A DNA stretch of 64,000 bases from Kalmanozyma brasiliensis GHG001 (lineage: Eukaryota; Basidiomycota; Ustilaginomycetes; Ustilaginales). Shown here piece after piece: positions 1 through 9,817 of the stretch; positions within the stretch are counted from its first letter, which is position 1; every line of letters begins with the position of its first letter. The stretch lies in NCBI RefSeq assembly GCF_000497045.1, contig NW_015961959.1, forward strand, positions 868,001 to 932,000. The letters run 5' to 3'. The position numbers were made by a program, and so were the translations under genes. The notes below the pieces were generated by a model. That model made no database searches. It was not told where the DNA came from and saw only the letters and a program-made list of their open reading frames with translations.

Positions 1-155
1 GCGTGAAAAAGCGCAGCCGGTTCGTCGCGATCTTGTATCGGGGGACCGTTTGGCGTGCTCCCGATCTGTCGCTATGGAAGCATACAAGCGACATCATTCT
101 TCCTTCTTCACACCATACTGTTGCAAAGAGATCTACGACGAATGCTGTTGATATA

Positions 156-1439
156 CTACAATCCAATGCGCTCCAAGAACATCTTTGCGAACCACTCGAT
201 GCCGGGCGTTCGCGTCACTTCGTCCACCAATCCGATCTGCGACTCGTCCGTCTTCTGCTTCTTGCGGTGCACTGGCACATCCGCGTTCTCGATGACATGC
301 AATTCCTCCTCTGCTTCCGCATCTTCCGCTCTGTTCCCTCCGATCTTCCTGCTGCTTCCACTGCCCGTAAATCTGCGATCGACCACGCAGAACCCTCTTG
401 TGAGATCGCCCGAGGTCTCGATCTGGAAACGACGCGGTGTATGCTTCCATCTCTTGCCATCCATGGATCCTGACGCAGGCATGGGTGCAAAGATGGCATG
501 TGCGATGGCGAGCGGATCGTGTGCCTGAAACAGATCGTGCTGATCTGGGTGAAACTCTTCTGGTGCCACCAGGTTGTTGGTGAATGCGCGTGGGTGGGTG
601 AGAAAGGTTCCGATATAACGTTCCAGATGACTGGCGCCTTGAGGAGTGTCGTCCGGCGTTTCGTAGGTGGCCTTGACGAGGCTCGAGTAGGGCACTGTGT
701 GTTCCGACGTGATGTCCAGCGCCAACACCTGGATCGGCAACCTCCGCCCCTGAAGCGCCGGGTGTCGAGGCGCCTCGTCGACAAGCACACGCACCGAGTA
801 GGGGTCCGCATACCAATTGAACTCGGCGACCGGCGAGGTGTTGCCTGGCACATCAAATGCGCCGCCCATGACCGAGATGGCGCCGACCTTGGCGAATGTC
901 TCCGGGTCCTTGCGGAATGCGGCAGCGAGGTTGGTGAGAGGGCCCAGAGCTGCAATTCGGACCGAGTGAGGAGGGTGTTGACGGATAATATCCAGGATCA
1001 CATCGGCTGCATGCTTGTCTGTAGGTGACAATGGCGCTATCGCATCTTTTGGCACGGGAAACGGGTCATCTGGTAGCCAATTGACCCCCGAAAGACCATC
1101 ACGACCGTGAAAGTAGGACGCGGTCAGCATCTTGCCTTCCAGAGGCTCTGTCGATCCGGAAGCGATCACGATGGGCTCGGCATCCGCGCTGAAGGAGCGA
1201 TACCGTTTCTTGACAGCCTCGGGTGTAGATGGATCGGCGAGATGGCGTTGCAAGACCGCACCTGTCCGCAAGACGTTGGCGTATGCATGATCAAGTGTCG
1301 TGTTGCCGAACGTCAGCGTGATGGCCTTGACAGCCACCTCGTCGGGCGAAGCGAGGGCGAGCAAGAGGGCGAGCACATCGTCAACGCCGGGATCCGTATC
1401 AATGATGAGCGGTGTTGGGGTCCCTTTTGCGCTGGTCAT
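156..1439 (-). CDS. Nucleoside hydrolase (inosine/uridine-preferring family)
   Basis: Predicted cytosolic N-ribohydrolase that splits ribonucleosides such as uridine or inosine into base and ribose for salvage; the yeast counterpart is URH1. The product is 427 aa. The calcium-binding signature DTDPGVDD lies at residues 14-21, followed in family order by GPLTN (166-170), MGG (191-193), EFNWYADP (about 206-213) and a late HDPLA that carries the last metal-binding Asp. The ATG at 1439 is chosen because it puts the first motif at its usual distance from the N-terminus; the frame is open up to 1712 but that part is low in family likeness. The last ~100 residues are longer and more charged than in typical ~310-350 aa members. 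Divergent from the peroxidase gene. Substrate preference cannot be read from sequence. Confidence 0.9.
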   Translation of the reverse strand: MTSAKGTPTPLIIDTDPGVDDVLALLLALASPDEVAVKAITLTFGNTTLDHAYANVLRTGAVLQRHLADPSTPEAVKKRYRSFSADAEPIVIASGSTEPLEGKMLTASYFHGRDGLSGVNWLPDDPFPVPKDAIAPLSPTDKHAADVILDIIRQHPPHSVRIAALGPLTNLAAAFRKDPETFAKVGAISVMGGAFDVPGNTSPVAEFNWYADPYSVRVLVDEAPRHPALQGRRLPIQVLALDITSEHTVPYSSLVKATYETPDDTPQGASHLERYIGTFLTHPRAFTNNLVAPEEFHPDQHDLFQAHDPLAIAHAIFAPMPASGSMDGKRWKHTPRRFQIETSGDLTRGFCVVDRRFTGSGSSRKIGGNRAEDAEAEEELHVIENADVPVHRKKQKTDESQIGLVDEVTRTPGIEWFAKMFLERIGL

Positions 1440-2329
1440 GATGTTCCGAGCTGCTCCCGGCAATGGGTCTTGTTGGACGATGGCTAAGGAGGGAGAAGAG
1501 GTGGTCAACAAGCAAGGCAGCCTCGCTCTTGGAAACGAGTGCGAAGCTTGATTGACTCGAAGCGAAGGTCGAAGGAGGGAGCAACAACGCCAGCCGGACA
1601 TGCTCGAGCACTTCTTCCGAGCAGCCGTCCAACCTTGTTCAGTGCTTCTTGGGCCAAGTCGAACAGTGGCCGTCACCGCGTATGTGGGGGCTCTCTCGTG
1701 CTCCCCCTGCACAAGCTCGACAGCCGGCTATTTGTTCGGAGACCTGCACCGTGCTCCCTCTCACTATCTCGCCGCGGGGCTGGAGATAGCCGAAATGCAA
1801 TCTCCCGATACAACGACCAAAGCATATCGAGATTAGAACGGGTTGCAGCTCAGCTGATTCGGAAAGCCGGAATTTCGAGCCAAAAATATCGACTTTTTCT
1901 CGCAGATGCTCGGAGAAGGCGCCTTCTGTGCAGCTAGCTGCAGCAGCTGGCCCAAATTTGGATTTCTGTCACGCAAAATCAATCTGTGACGTCGGTAAGA
2001 AGTTTACCATGCAGCCCGGCTGGCGGCGGGTTCGGCTGGCACAAACGCCGCTCCGCAAAATCAGCTGAGTTGCGTCAGACTCTTGTCGATCCTGCCCAAC
2101 TGTATCTCCGTCTCTCTTGTGTCACCGACCCAGCTCCGACAGCGTCACCGTAGATGTGGGATTTGCAGTTTCACAATCCACTCCGGCCGTAGACCTTTGC
2201 CGAGTTGGTGCTTGTGGCGGCAATCGGGCGACCGACTCCCTTTCCATCAAGGCTCTTATGCGAACTGAGCCCTGAACTTTCACCTTTCCGACCCACCACA
2301 TCCATCGTCAACCACTTCACATTGCAATC
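1440..2329. other. Divergent intergenic region, nucleoside hydrolase / glutathione peroxidase
   Basis: About 890 bp between two divergent start codons, so it should hold both promoters. Short open frames cross it but none has family likeness. The stretch just before 2330 is C/T-rich, as is usual in front of fungal start codons. No further element can be supported. Confidence 0.5.
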
Positions 2330-2885
2330 ATGGTCTCCTTTTACGATCTCAAAGCCAAGAAGCCCAGCCAGGACGAGTACACGTTCGACCAGCTCAAGGG
2401 CAAGGTGGTCCTCGTCGTCAACACCGCCTCCAAGTGCGGCTACACTCCTCAGTTCGCCGAGCTCGAGGAGTTGAACAAGAAGTATGGCGAGCAGGGGCTG
2501 CAGATTCTCGGCTTCCCGTGCAACCAGTTTGCCGGCCAGGACCCAGAGGGTGACGAGAAGATCGGCGAGTTCTGCCAACGTGTAAGTGCTCCGCCTTCCC
2601 ACCATTCGAATGTCACAATATGATGCTGACTAGATTGTTGTCTTGAAACAGAACTACGGCGTGTCGTTCCCCATGATGGCCAAGTCGGATGTCAACGGCA
2701 GCAACACCAACGAGGTCTTCCAGTTCCTCAAGGGCCAGAAGAAGGGCATCCTCGGCACCGAAATGATCAAGTGGAACTTTACCAAGTTCCTCGTCGACAA
2801 GCAGGGCAACGTCATCGAGCGATACGGTTCCAACACCAAGCCCTCCGCCATCGCTGCCACCATCGAGAAGCTGCTTTCGCAGTAG
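2330..2885 (+). CDS. HYR1: Glutathione peroxidase / thiol peroxidase (Gpx3/Orp1/Hyr1-type)
   Basis: Two exons, 2330-2581 and 2652-2885, with a 70-nt GT-AG intron (gtaagt...acag) give a 161-aa protein, the normal length for a non-selenocysteine fungal Gpx. The peroxidatic Cys is C36 in ASKCGYTP and a second Cys is C82 in GEFCQR, the same numbers as the sensor pair of yeast Gpx3/Orp1. GFPCNQF (61-67) and KWNFTKF carry the Gln, Trp and Asn of the active site. Established for the family: reduction of hydroperoxides using thioredoxin, and relay of oxidation to an AP-1-type transcription factor. The relay role here is inference. The intron falls just after the C82 codon region. No targeting peptide is obvious. 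Confidence 0.95.
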
Positions 2886-3159
2886 ATGGTCGGCAATTTC
2901 GCATCTTTCTCCACTCTTGCCTAGCAGGACGACTCATCCGATATACCAGACACCATACGCTTTGCTAATATCAATCTACCATCAAAACACACTCACGACC
3001 CGCCTTGCGCACGTCTGCCTCTGATTTCGGCTCGAACTCGTTCGCTACCGCTCATGCCACAGAGGAGTTGATCCATCAGGAAGAGCCCCCAAACATCCAA
3101 AGAGACAGACACGAAAAGAGCCAGCTTTCGACACTACGAGAGGGAAACTTTATTGCTAT

Positions 3160-4107
3160 CTACTGCTTGCCAGCGTAAACGCTCTCGGTATGCATCACGG
3201 CGACAATCTCGCGTACACTCTCGTTACTCGCCATCTGCACGGTTTGAATGGTCCCCTTGTTGGCGAAAGCCGTTGCGGCGTGCAGACCGAGCGCTGCGAT
3301 CCACAATCCACAGATTCCCCACAGGGTGCCTGCCTGGCTCATATCGAGCTCTAGCAGTGGTACGCCGTTCTTGTTGAAAGCCGTTGTGCTGGTGACGATA
3401 CTGCTTCCGGACATGTAGGACGCGATGGCGGAGCAGATGGCTTCCACGAAGCTGACGATCTGGAAGAACTGGTCGCTGCCAAAGATCAAGTTGAACGCTT
3501 GACCACCTGTTAGGCCCATGGCTGCCACCGTCACTGCTGTGGACGGCGGCTTGGAGCTGCCCGAATTGACGCTTTTGATCGACGACAGCGACGAGACGGC
3601 GACGGTCATAGACAGCTTGTGCGCGGACGCGGTGGCTGCGAGGCCGGTGAGCATGTTGAGCGACCCCCGGACGTAGGTTGCATTGTCGACGGAAATGCGG
3701 GCGAAACGGACGAGGATGAGGAGGATAATCACGCCGATGAGGGCGAGAATGCCCTGGACGTGAGAGGTGAATAGTGCCGCGCTGGAGGATTGGCCGGTAG
3801 AAGGGTCGGTTGTGTCGTCCATGATCATCGCCAGACTGCGTCGACCGGCAGTGCTCGACAGCTCGTCAAGGGTGGGGACGTTCGCTTTGGTCCTGCGTCG
3901 TTGATCCGTCATTACGGCTGCGTGAAAGTCCATATCGTCGCCGGACCGCGCAGTCGACTGGGACGCCGCGGCAGCAGCGACCGCAAGACAGTACTTGCCG
4001 CGCCGAGAGGCTGCGAGAGATCGACCCCGCGAGGGGATCTTGCCCCCATCGATGCGCGTGTAGCGCCCGTTGCTGTCGCTGAACTTGGCAGGGGAGGTGT
4101 AGCTCAT
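3160..4107 (-). CDS. Unrecognised membrane protein, about four TM segments
   Basis: Intact 315-aa reading frame from ATG 4107, convergent with the peroxidase gene. Residues 1-110 are polar, basic and Ser/Ala-rich with no signal peptide. Strongly hydrophobic segments follow at about 112-136 (ends in the basic turn VRFARI), 195-210, 213-233 and 259-283, ending in a soluble tail of about 30 residues. A Ser/Val/Thr-rich loop (165-195) links the first two. I do not recognise a family. Codon choice is G/C-ending like the neighbours, which supports real coding. A lineage-restricted membrane protein is the most economical reading; function unknown. Confidence 0.7.
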   Translation of the reverse strand: MSYTSPAKFSDSNGRYTRIDGGKIPSRGRSLAASRRGKYCLAVAAAAASQSTARSGDDMDFHAAVMTDQRRRTKANVPTLDELSSTAGRRSLAMIMDDTTDPSTGQSSSAALFTSHVQGILALIGVIILLILVRFARISVDNATYVRGSLNMLTGLAATASAHKLSMTVAVSSLSSIKSVNSGSSKPPSTAVTVAAMGLTGGQAFNLIFGSDQFFQIVSFVEAICSAIASYMSGSSIVTSTTAFNKNGVPLLELDMSQAGTLWGICGLWIAALGLHAATAFANKGTIQTVQMASNESVREIVAVMHTESVYAGKQ

Positions 4108-7100
4108 GCTGGCTGTTGGGCGAGGTGGCTGATCGGTAAGAGCTGGGGATAGAAACCGGCAATGGTAGTGGCAGGATCAAATGAGTGTGGGTTGCGCTTT
4201 AAAAGAATGTGTGTGTTCGAGGGGTGAACGATGTGTGTGAGTTGGGCAGACCGGAGAGTGATGGTGGTGAGGACAGGAGAAGGTGAGCGCGACACAGCGG
4301 AGTTGACTTGGAGAAGGACCAGCCCAGATAAGCTCATAGGAGGAGCTGCTTTCGGCAACGGCTTTGCAAGTCCATCGTCTTCTCATAGACCAACACAGGA
4401 GACCTCGAGGTCTATCGCGACACAACCACCCGCTCTAGCTTGGTCGTCACGAACTGCGTCTTGGCAGTAACGTCTCTTGCGCCGGAAGGAAGCTAAGCGC
4501 TGTTCAACCCGCGCTCGCAGCGTCATCAATTCATGCCGAGGTGTCTGTGCAGATCACCAGCATCAGCTGTCGACGAGCGCAAGCGACCTTCGCAGACCTG
4601 CCTCTTCGAGCGCTGCAGCAAAGTCCCCGCGTTGAAGCCGGCCTAGAGTATGGATCAACACAAGAGGGCTCTCTCTCAAAATTCGCCGGACCCTGCTTTC
4701 TGCCGGCCCCCTGTTTCGCGCTCTTTTTGGCGGACCCTCAAAATTCACCGGCTTCCCACACGCTGCTTCACGAAAGGATCTTGACACAACATTTCCTCGC
4801 CTGCCAAGCGCGATCCTTTTTGCGACCACAATTTAGCGATGACTTTCCTCGCTATCCATTTTCGTGACTGATTTTATTGGATGCCAAGTGTCGGCGTGGC
4901 TACACCCCGATCCACTCATCGGGTCGATTGCAGACAGCGACACCACGCTCCTCGTATGCACCTGCCACGCACAGCAGCGTCCGTCTAATATCCCGTCCTG
5001 GCGACAAGCAAGCAGCGTATTGGGCAGTGGACCTGATGAAGCTGGCCAAGTGCATCAGTACGGCAAGCGAACCATACTGCCGGACATCTGGCGAGGAATC
5101 TTCGCAGGCGGCTGCTGCACGAGTGAGATAGATGAGATCCGCGTTGTGCCAGTGTCGCTCGCATCAGCTTGCACGCTGCGATTGTGAAAGGCAGACATGC
5201 ATGTCCAAGACAGGAGCGACTGGCCGGAAGGGATGAACACACGTGACGACCAGAGTACGTCGCGCTTCGAGCTCAGCAGAGCACACGATACTCGCGCCGC
5301 TTAGATTGTGACGTGTCGACATCGACACAAGCGACGCTCCTCTCTTCGGACCGAGATGAAGTCGCATTGCGGCGGTCCCACAGCATTGTTTGCCCGAAGG
5401 TGCCGCACATGCCGCCGGAAGCGATCCAGCGTGATGTATGGATGACAACGGAGGAATGATGGGTATCACCGACAGCTTGACCGGTACACATCAACGAGAT
5501 GCACGGTGCATTCTTCGAAGAAATCGTCGGTCAACGACGGTATTAGCCTATTTCTTTGCAGGATAAACCTCGATGCTCGTGATTCACTGCGAAGTCGATC
5601 AGGGGCGCCAGCTTCTCAATTCGAGATCGACGCATCCTCTGAGAGTGAGCCTTTGGACGTCGCAGGGACCCCTCGAAGTAGAGTCGAGCGTTGGCAAACG
5701 AAAGAGAGAAAGAAGCTGCCAGAGGACAGTGTTGGCGGGGGAGAGACCCTATTCATGCATGCATGTCGTGTCCCGCTCCTTTTGACGCACGTTGCAAATC
5801 GCAGCCGAGCAGCAAACAGCAAACAACAAACAAATCGGCACCACACCAGCGGGGCTAAATCACGAAAAAAACAAATCTCAAAACCAATTTCAGGAACGCA
5901 CAAGCATCAGCAGCCTGCGACATGTCTCATCAGTCCATACGAGGGCTGAAATTTCTTTTTCAAGAGTGACGTTGTCCCATCAGCAGACCCGCCCTTTGAA
6001 GCGAATCGACTTTTGTCTGGCCCTTTTCGATTTCGCCGTGTTCGACAGCCACTAGCTCGCTTTTTCATCCATCCCGCGCCATCCGATCCTGAGGCATGCT
6101 CGACGATCGTGATCCGTCTTCCTGTTGCGCGCAACCCAGATGCGATTCACTATGATGGCTGACCCTTGTTCATCTCATGGCAACCCACTCTGCTGTTGTG
6201 CAATGTCATTTGCCCTACCTCAAACAGTCCGAGATGAGTCCGGGACACCGGGGAGAGCGATTTGGAACAGCGACCAAGCGGATAGTCAATTTCCCTCTCC
6301 TCATCCAAAGCTCGTCAGCTTCGTGCGTCCGTGACCCCCAATCAAAGCGCAAAGTTCATGATCGTCATCAGTTCAACGCACGACTGCATTCAGTGCAGAC
6401 GATCCGTTCGCTCCAGCCCGGAAAGAGGCATCGGAAAGTGAAACCCTGCAAGTTGGCCTTACCACCCAACGATGCACCGGATCTTTTTTTTCCACTCTCA
6501 GACCCTGAAACATTGCTTGTCTTGGCGTGGCGCTCCGCCTTTGTCCGCTTTGTCCTCTTGCTCCCATTGTGTCTCTTGGCAGAAGATGGAGAGTGTTCCC
6601 GGTCTTCCGTGCACATCGCTGCGACTTGGTCTCGTCAGAGTCGAGACAACAAGCACGACTCTCAATGCAACGCCCCCCTTGGCGACCGGCGGGACCTCCC
6701 ACAAGGTCCTTTTTCTTCCCACGACCTCGTACGCCAAGCCCCGTACGCACAGGGCGAAGTAATCGCTACAGGTCCCGAACATTGCTTGACGCTGGCCTTC
6801 CTTCGCATGACAATTGTGTGCGGCGGTCAATTGACTCATTGTTGTATTGTGTGAGGGAGTAAGCACCCCCCTTGATCTCATGACTGTGGGCTGTCGGTCT
6901 CAGTCAGTCCCGCGCAGTATTGTCCTCGCCACCTGCTGTCCCTCCCCCCTGTTGCTGCTTGTCAATGGACTCACTCAAGCCTCGACAACACTTGCTGTGT
7001 TTGCGCCGGCGAACGCTTTATGAGCTCAATCATCATTGCTTGCACGTACGGCGGCAGGAGCGCCTGAGCGGAGTAACGCCACCCTGAACAGAACTGTCTC

Positions 7101-7385
7101 ACTTGAGCCTGAGAAGCACAGAGCTGCCCTTGACCGGTTCTGTGCAGAAACGAGCTGGGTTGCTCGGACTGGAAGCTCCGCTCCCCTCAGAAGGAAGACC
7201 CTCTTGTCCTCGTAGGATGGGCTATATTACTCTGTCGCTTTCATCGACCTGGTCCTATACCATCCCAACCCATCCCATCCTTTTCTCATCCTTTCTCTTC
7301 TCCTCCTCGACCACTCCTTCCTCGAGACTCTCCTTTCCGCCCCGCCCTACCTCCCATCACCTTCAAGAGCTCTCTCTAGACCAAG
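4108..7385. other. Long gene-free interval (~3.3 kb)
   Basis: No reading frame here has recognisable family likeness, a credible signal peptide or consistent codon bias. Several overlapping frames are open in 6.2-6.9 kb on both strands, which argues for chance openness rather than a gene. Seen: an imperfect direct repeat CTCAAAATTCRCCGG at 4675-4689 and 4737-4751, an A/C-rich tract near 5810-5890, and C/T-rich sequence at 7260-7380 just before the chitin deacetylase. The right end must include that gene's promoter. A noncoding RNA or a highly diverged intron-containing gene cannot be excluded. Confidence 0.5.
7223..7229 (+). promoter_or_regulatory. Possible TATA box of the chitin deacetylase gene
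   Basis: TATATTA about 157 nt before the ATG at 7386, followed by a long pyrimidine-rich leader. Position fits a core promoter with a leader of about 100 nt; this is inferred only from sequence and distance. Confidence 0.35.
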
Positions 7386-8288
7386 ATGCGCTTCTCCTCC
7401 CTCCTCGCAGCAGGCGCTGCTCTCTCAGCAGCCTTGCTCTCCACAGTCGCCGCTTCCCCGACAGTCATGAGCACCATCCCGGATCACATCTCTGAGAACG
7501 TCCGTCGCGAGCTTTCCACTCTGCCTGCCGACCAGTACACCATCCACGAGCGCGACATCGGACACCAGCACAAGAAGCGAGCTCAGATCAACGGTGTTCA
7601 AAACGAGTGCCGAGGTGACCGCTGTCTCTCGATCACCTTTGACGATGGACCGTACATCTACTCGCAAAAGCTCGTCGACACGCTAGGCAATGCTGGCAAC
7701 CAGAAGGCGACCTTCTTTGTCAACGGCAACAACTACCGCTGCATCTACGACGATGCCTCGGTGCGGGCGCTGCGATATGCCTACGAGCGTGGCCACGAGA
7801 TCTGCTCTCACACTTGGAGCCATCCCAACATTGCCAACCTCAACAACCAGCAGCTGGACCGACAGGTGCAGCTCGTTGAAGATGCGCTCTGGAAGATCCT
7901 CGGTGTTGTGCCTGCGTGCTTCCGCGCTCCGTTTGGCAGCATTCGCGCCGACCAGGTGCGCTACCTCAACGACAGGTGGGGCGTCGTCGTGGTTGGCTGG
8001 AACAGGGACACCAACGATGCCAATGGCGCAGGAACCCAAGCCGGCCTCAACCTGTACAGGAACCTGCGTGCTCCTACCAAGGCCATCGTGCTCAACCACG
8101 AGACGGTCCCCGGCACCCCCAACACCGTCATCCCCCAGGCTGTCAACATTGTGCGCCAAAATGGCTACGTCGGCAGTCGCACCACCGCCAGCACGCTCTT
8201 CTACAACCCGTATAAAGTCACCGGTCGCTACGGCAACAGGGACGGCTCGTGGACCTGCGCAGGCAAGCCCGCTCCCGGCGGCGTCTAA
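7386..8288 (+). CDS. Secreted chitin deacetylase / polysaccharide deacetylase (CE4)
   Basis: 300-aa CE4 enzyme predicted to remove N-acetyl groups from chitin, giving chitosan in the cell wall or apoplast. Residues 1-23 form a signal peptide. A dibasic KKR at 63-65 looks like a Kex2 site releasing a propeptide (24-65). The NodB-type motifs follow in order: TFDDGP at 84-89 (catalytic base and metal Asp), HTWSHP at 142-147 (two metal His), RAPFG at 180-184, and VLNHE near the end of the domain carrying the late catalytic His. There is no GPI signal or TM at the C-terminus, so a soluble secreted protein is predicted. Single exon. In smuts, chitin deacetylases act in wall remodelling and in hiding chitin from the host; which of these applies here is unknown. 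Confidence 0.93.
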   Translation: MRFSSLLAAGAALSAALLSTVAASPTVMSTIPDHISENVRRELSTLPADQYTIHERDIGHQHKKRAQINGVQNECRGDRCLSITFDDGPYIYSQKLVDTLGNAGNQKATFFVNGNNYRCIYDDASVRALRYAYERGHEICSHTWSHPNIANLNNQQLDRQVQLVEDALWKILGVVPACFRAPFGSIRADQVRYLNDRWGVVVVGWNRDTNDANGAGTQAGLNLYRNLRAPTKAIVLNHETVPGTPNTVIPQAVNIVRQNGYVGSRTTASTLFYNPYKVTGRYGNRDGSWTCAGKPAPGGV

Positions 8289-8600
8289 GTTTCCGTCACC
8301 TCTGCTCCGTCTGGGCCCCCCACTGCCGCTAATCTATTCGAGATGGGCCTCGTTCATTCCTTTCTCCGCCACGGCTTGAGCGCCATCGCTCGCCGACATC
8401 GCACTGCATAGATTCCTTCCTTTTACATCATATACTTATACCTTAATGACATCTTGCTTATTCTTCGCAGTTTTGTGTGCTGTACTCCATTGGATTGCAA
8501 CGGGCCGTCACTCGACTGTCGGAGCTGAGCGTCGTGTCGGAGCGCTTAGGTGTTGCATTTGTGATTGAGACGATAGCAGGCTTGACTTGTGTGGAAGCTG
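8289..8600. other. Convergent 3' region, chitin deacetylase / ERG28
   Basis: About 310 bp between two convergent stop codons. It contains both 3' UTRs and a T/A-richer stretch near 8425-8460 that could hold poly(A) signals. No gene seen. Confidence 0.4.
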
Positions 8601-9328
8601 TCAAGACCAAGAAAGGGGCTTGTTGACGTACGAGCCGTACTGCAGGTACATGGCCGTGAAACTCGAAGCTGCGCAGACATAACAAAGGGTCAGTATCGAA
8701 TTCGATCGTCGTAAAGATCAGGCAAGGGCCACTCACAAGCGACGATCAGCGGACTGATCATTCCGGGACCCATCTTGGCGGTCTTGTAGACGAAGGTCTC
8801 GGAGACAAAGTGGACGAGGGCAATGACGAAGGACCACATGCACAACTCGTAGGCTCTGTAGAAGATGGGAGGGAGGAGGAAAGGGTCAGCAGATCTGACA
8901 GTTCCGGCGAGCCTGATCAGTCGTGCACTCACACTTTGTCATTGATGTTGTACGCGGCATACGCCCGAATGATGGCTGAGGTGATGTTCCAGACGCCAAA
9001 GAGACGCGCCGAGAGGGGTGTGACTGTTCGGTCGGCAAATCGAGATAGTAACGAGATCAGCCAACGCTGCAAATGACAACTGTATCAGACCGAGGATGCA
9101 CATACTTTGACCACCGGCTGCCGAGTACACCTTTGCACTAGCTCGAGAGTTGAAGAAGTTGGTGGCTCCATTGAGCGATGCCATCGCGGCGACCACGAGC
9201 AGCCATCGAGGAAGCAGACCGTCCGGGATCCCTGTAGTCGAGGCACACGATCACAGAAGCTGTCAGCGAGGTGCATAGACTCTGAATGAGCCAGCTCCAT
9301 TGACAAACTCACAAGCGCTGACCGACAT
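8601..9328 (-). CDS. ERG28: Ergosterol biosynthesis scaffold protein Erg28
   Basis: ER membrane scaffold that tethers the C-4 demethylation enzymes (Erg25, Erg26, Erg27) in ergosterol synthesis. I assembled five exons on the minus strand: 9328-9313, 9231-9106, 9023-8933, 8855-8737 and 8668-8601. The four GT-AG introns are 81, 82, 77 and 68 nt. Exon lengths sum to 420 nt, giving 139 aa, the usual size. Family landmarks: LPRWLLVVAA near the N-terminus, ITPLSARLFGVWN, AYNIND, and MWSFVIALVHFVSETFVYKT, with a final hydrophobic stretch ending near YLQYGSYV. The first coding exon is only 16 nt, and the Trp codon of MSVSAW is split by intron 1. Divergent from the ligase gene. Confidence 0.93.
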
Positions 9329-9817
9329 GATGTTGAAATGCTTGTCAAGATGATGAAAGTTCTGGGACTCGAAAGAGCAACACCGTTGCGAATGCATCTG
9401 ACGCACAGACACGGTCGTCGCGGAACGCGGAGTTGCTGCTGTTCTCAGCCAGTCTTCCAAATTCAGGGTCCAGCTCAGCTGCATACACCAAACTCAGCAT
9501 TCATCCTTCTCAACCTCAACGCCACTTCCTCTCCCCGACCAGAGCTTCTCTCTGAAGTCACAAAGCTTCTTTGCGTCCATCCTATATCGTCACATGGTAG
9601 CAGCCTTCTCGCGCGAGATGTCCGCCTCGACTCGAATGGCAGTTGCGCCCGGATCAGCTGATTGAAGGCGGCGAAAGCAGAAGCCACGTCAACTCGACAG
9701 TCCGCAACCTCGACTGTTCCGCTTCACCATCATCCACGTCGCTTCCCAATATCTTCCGACGCATCCTCAAACTACCTTGCGTCTGGCTCAGACTCCCTCG
9801 CAGACGAGCTCGCAGCC
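9329..9817. other. Divergent promoter region, ERG28 / SWIM-ligase
   Basis: About 490 bp between divergent start codons. The frame of the ligase gene is open back to a TGA at 9659 but has no ATG before 9818. No distinct element recognised. Confidence 0.45.

Noticed and set aside
1..155. Possible gene fragment at the left edge
   Set aside because: Open frames there are shadows with no family likeness; the sequence is treated as the 3' flank of the nucleoside hydrolase gene.
6177..6854. 225-codon plus-strand frame in the gene-free interval
   Set aside because: Several frames on both strands are open here, codon use is unlike the neighbours, and no motif, signal peptide or domain is seen.
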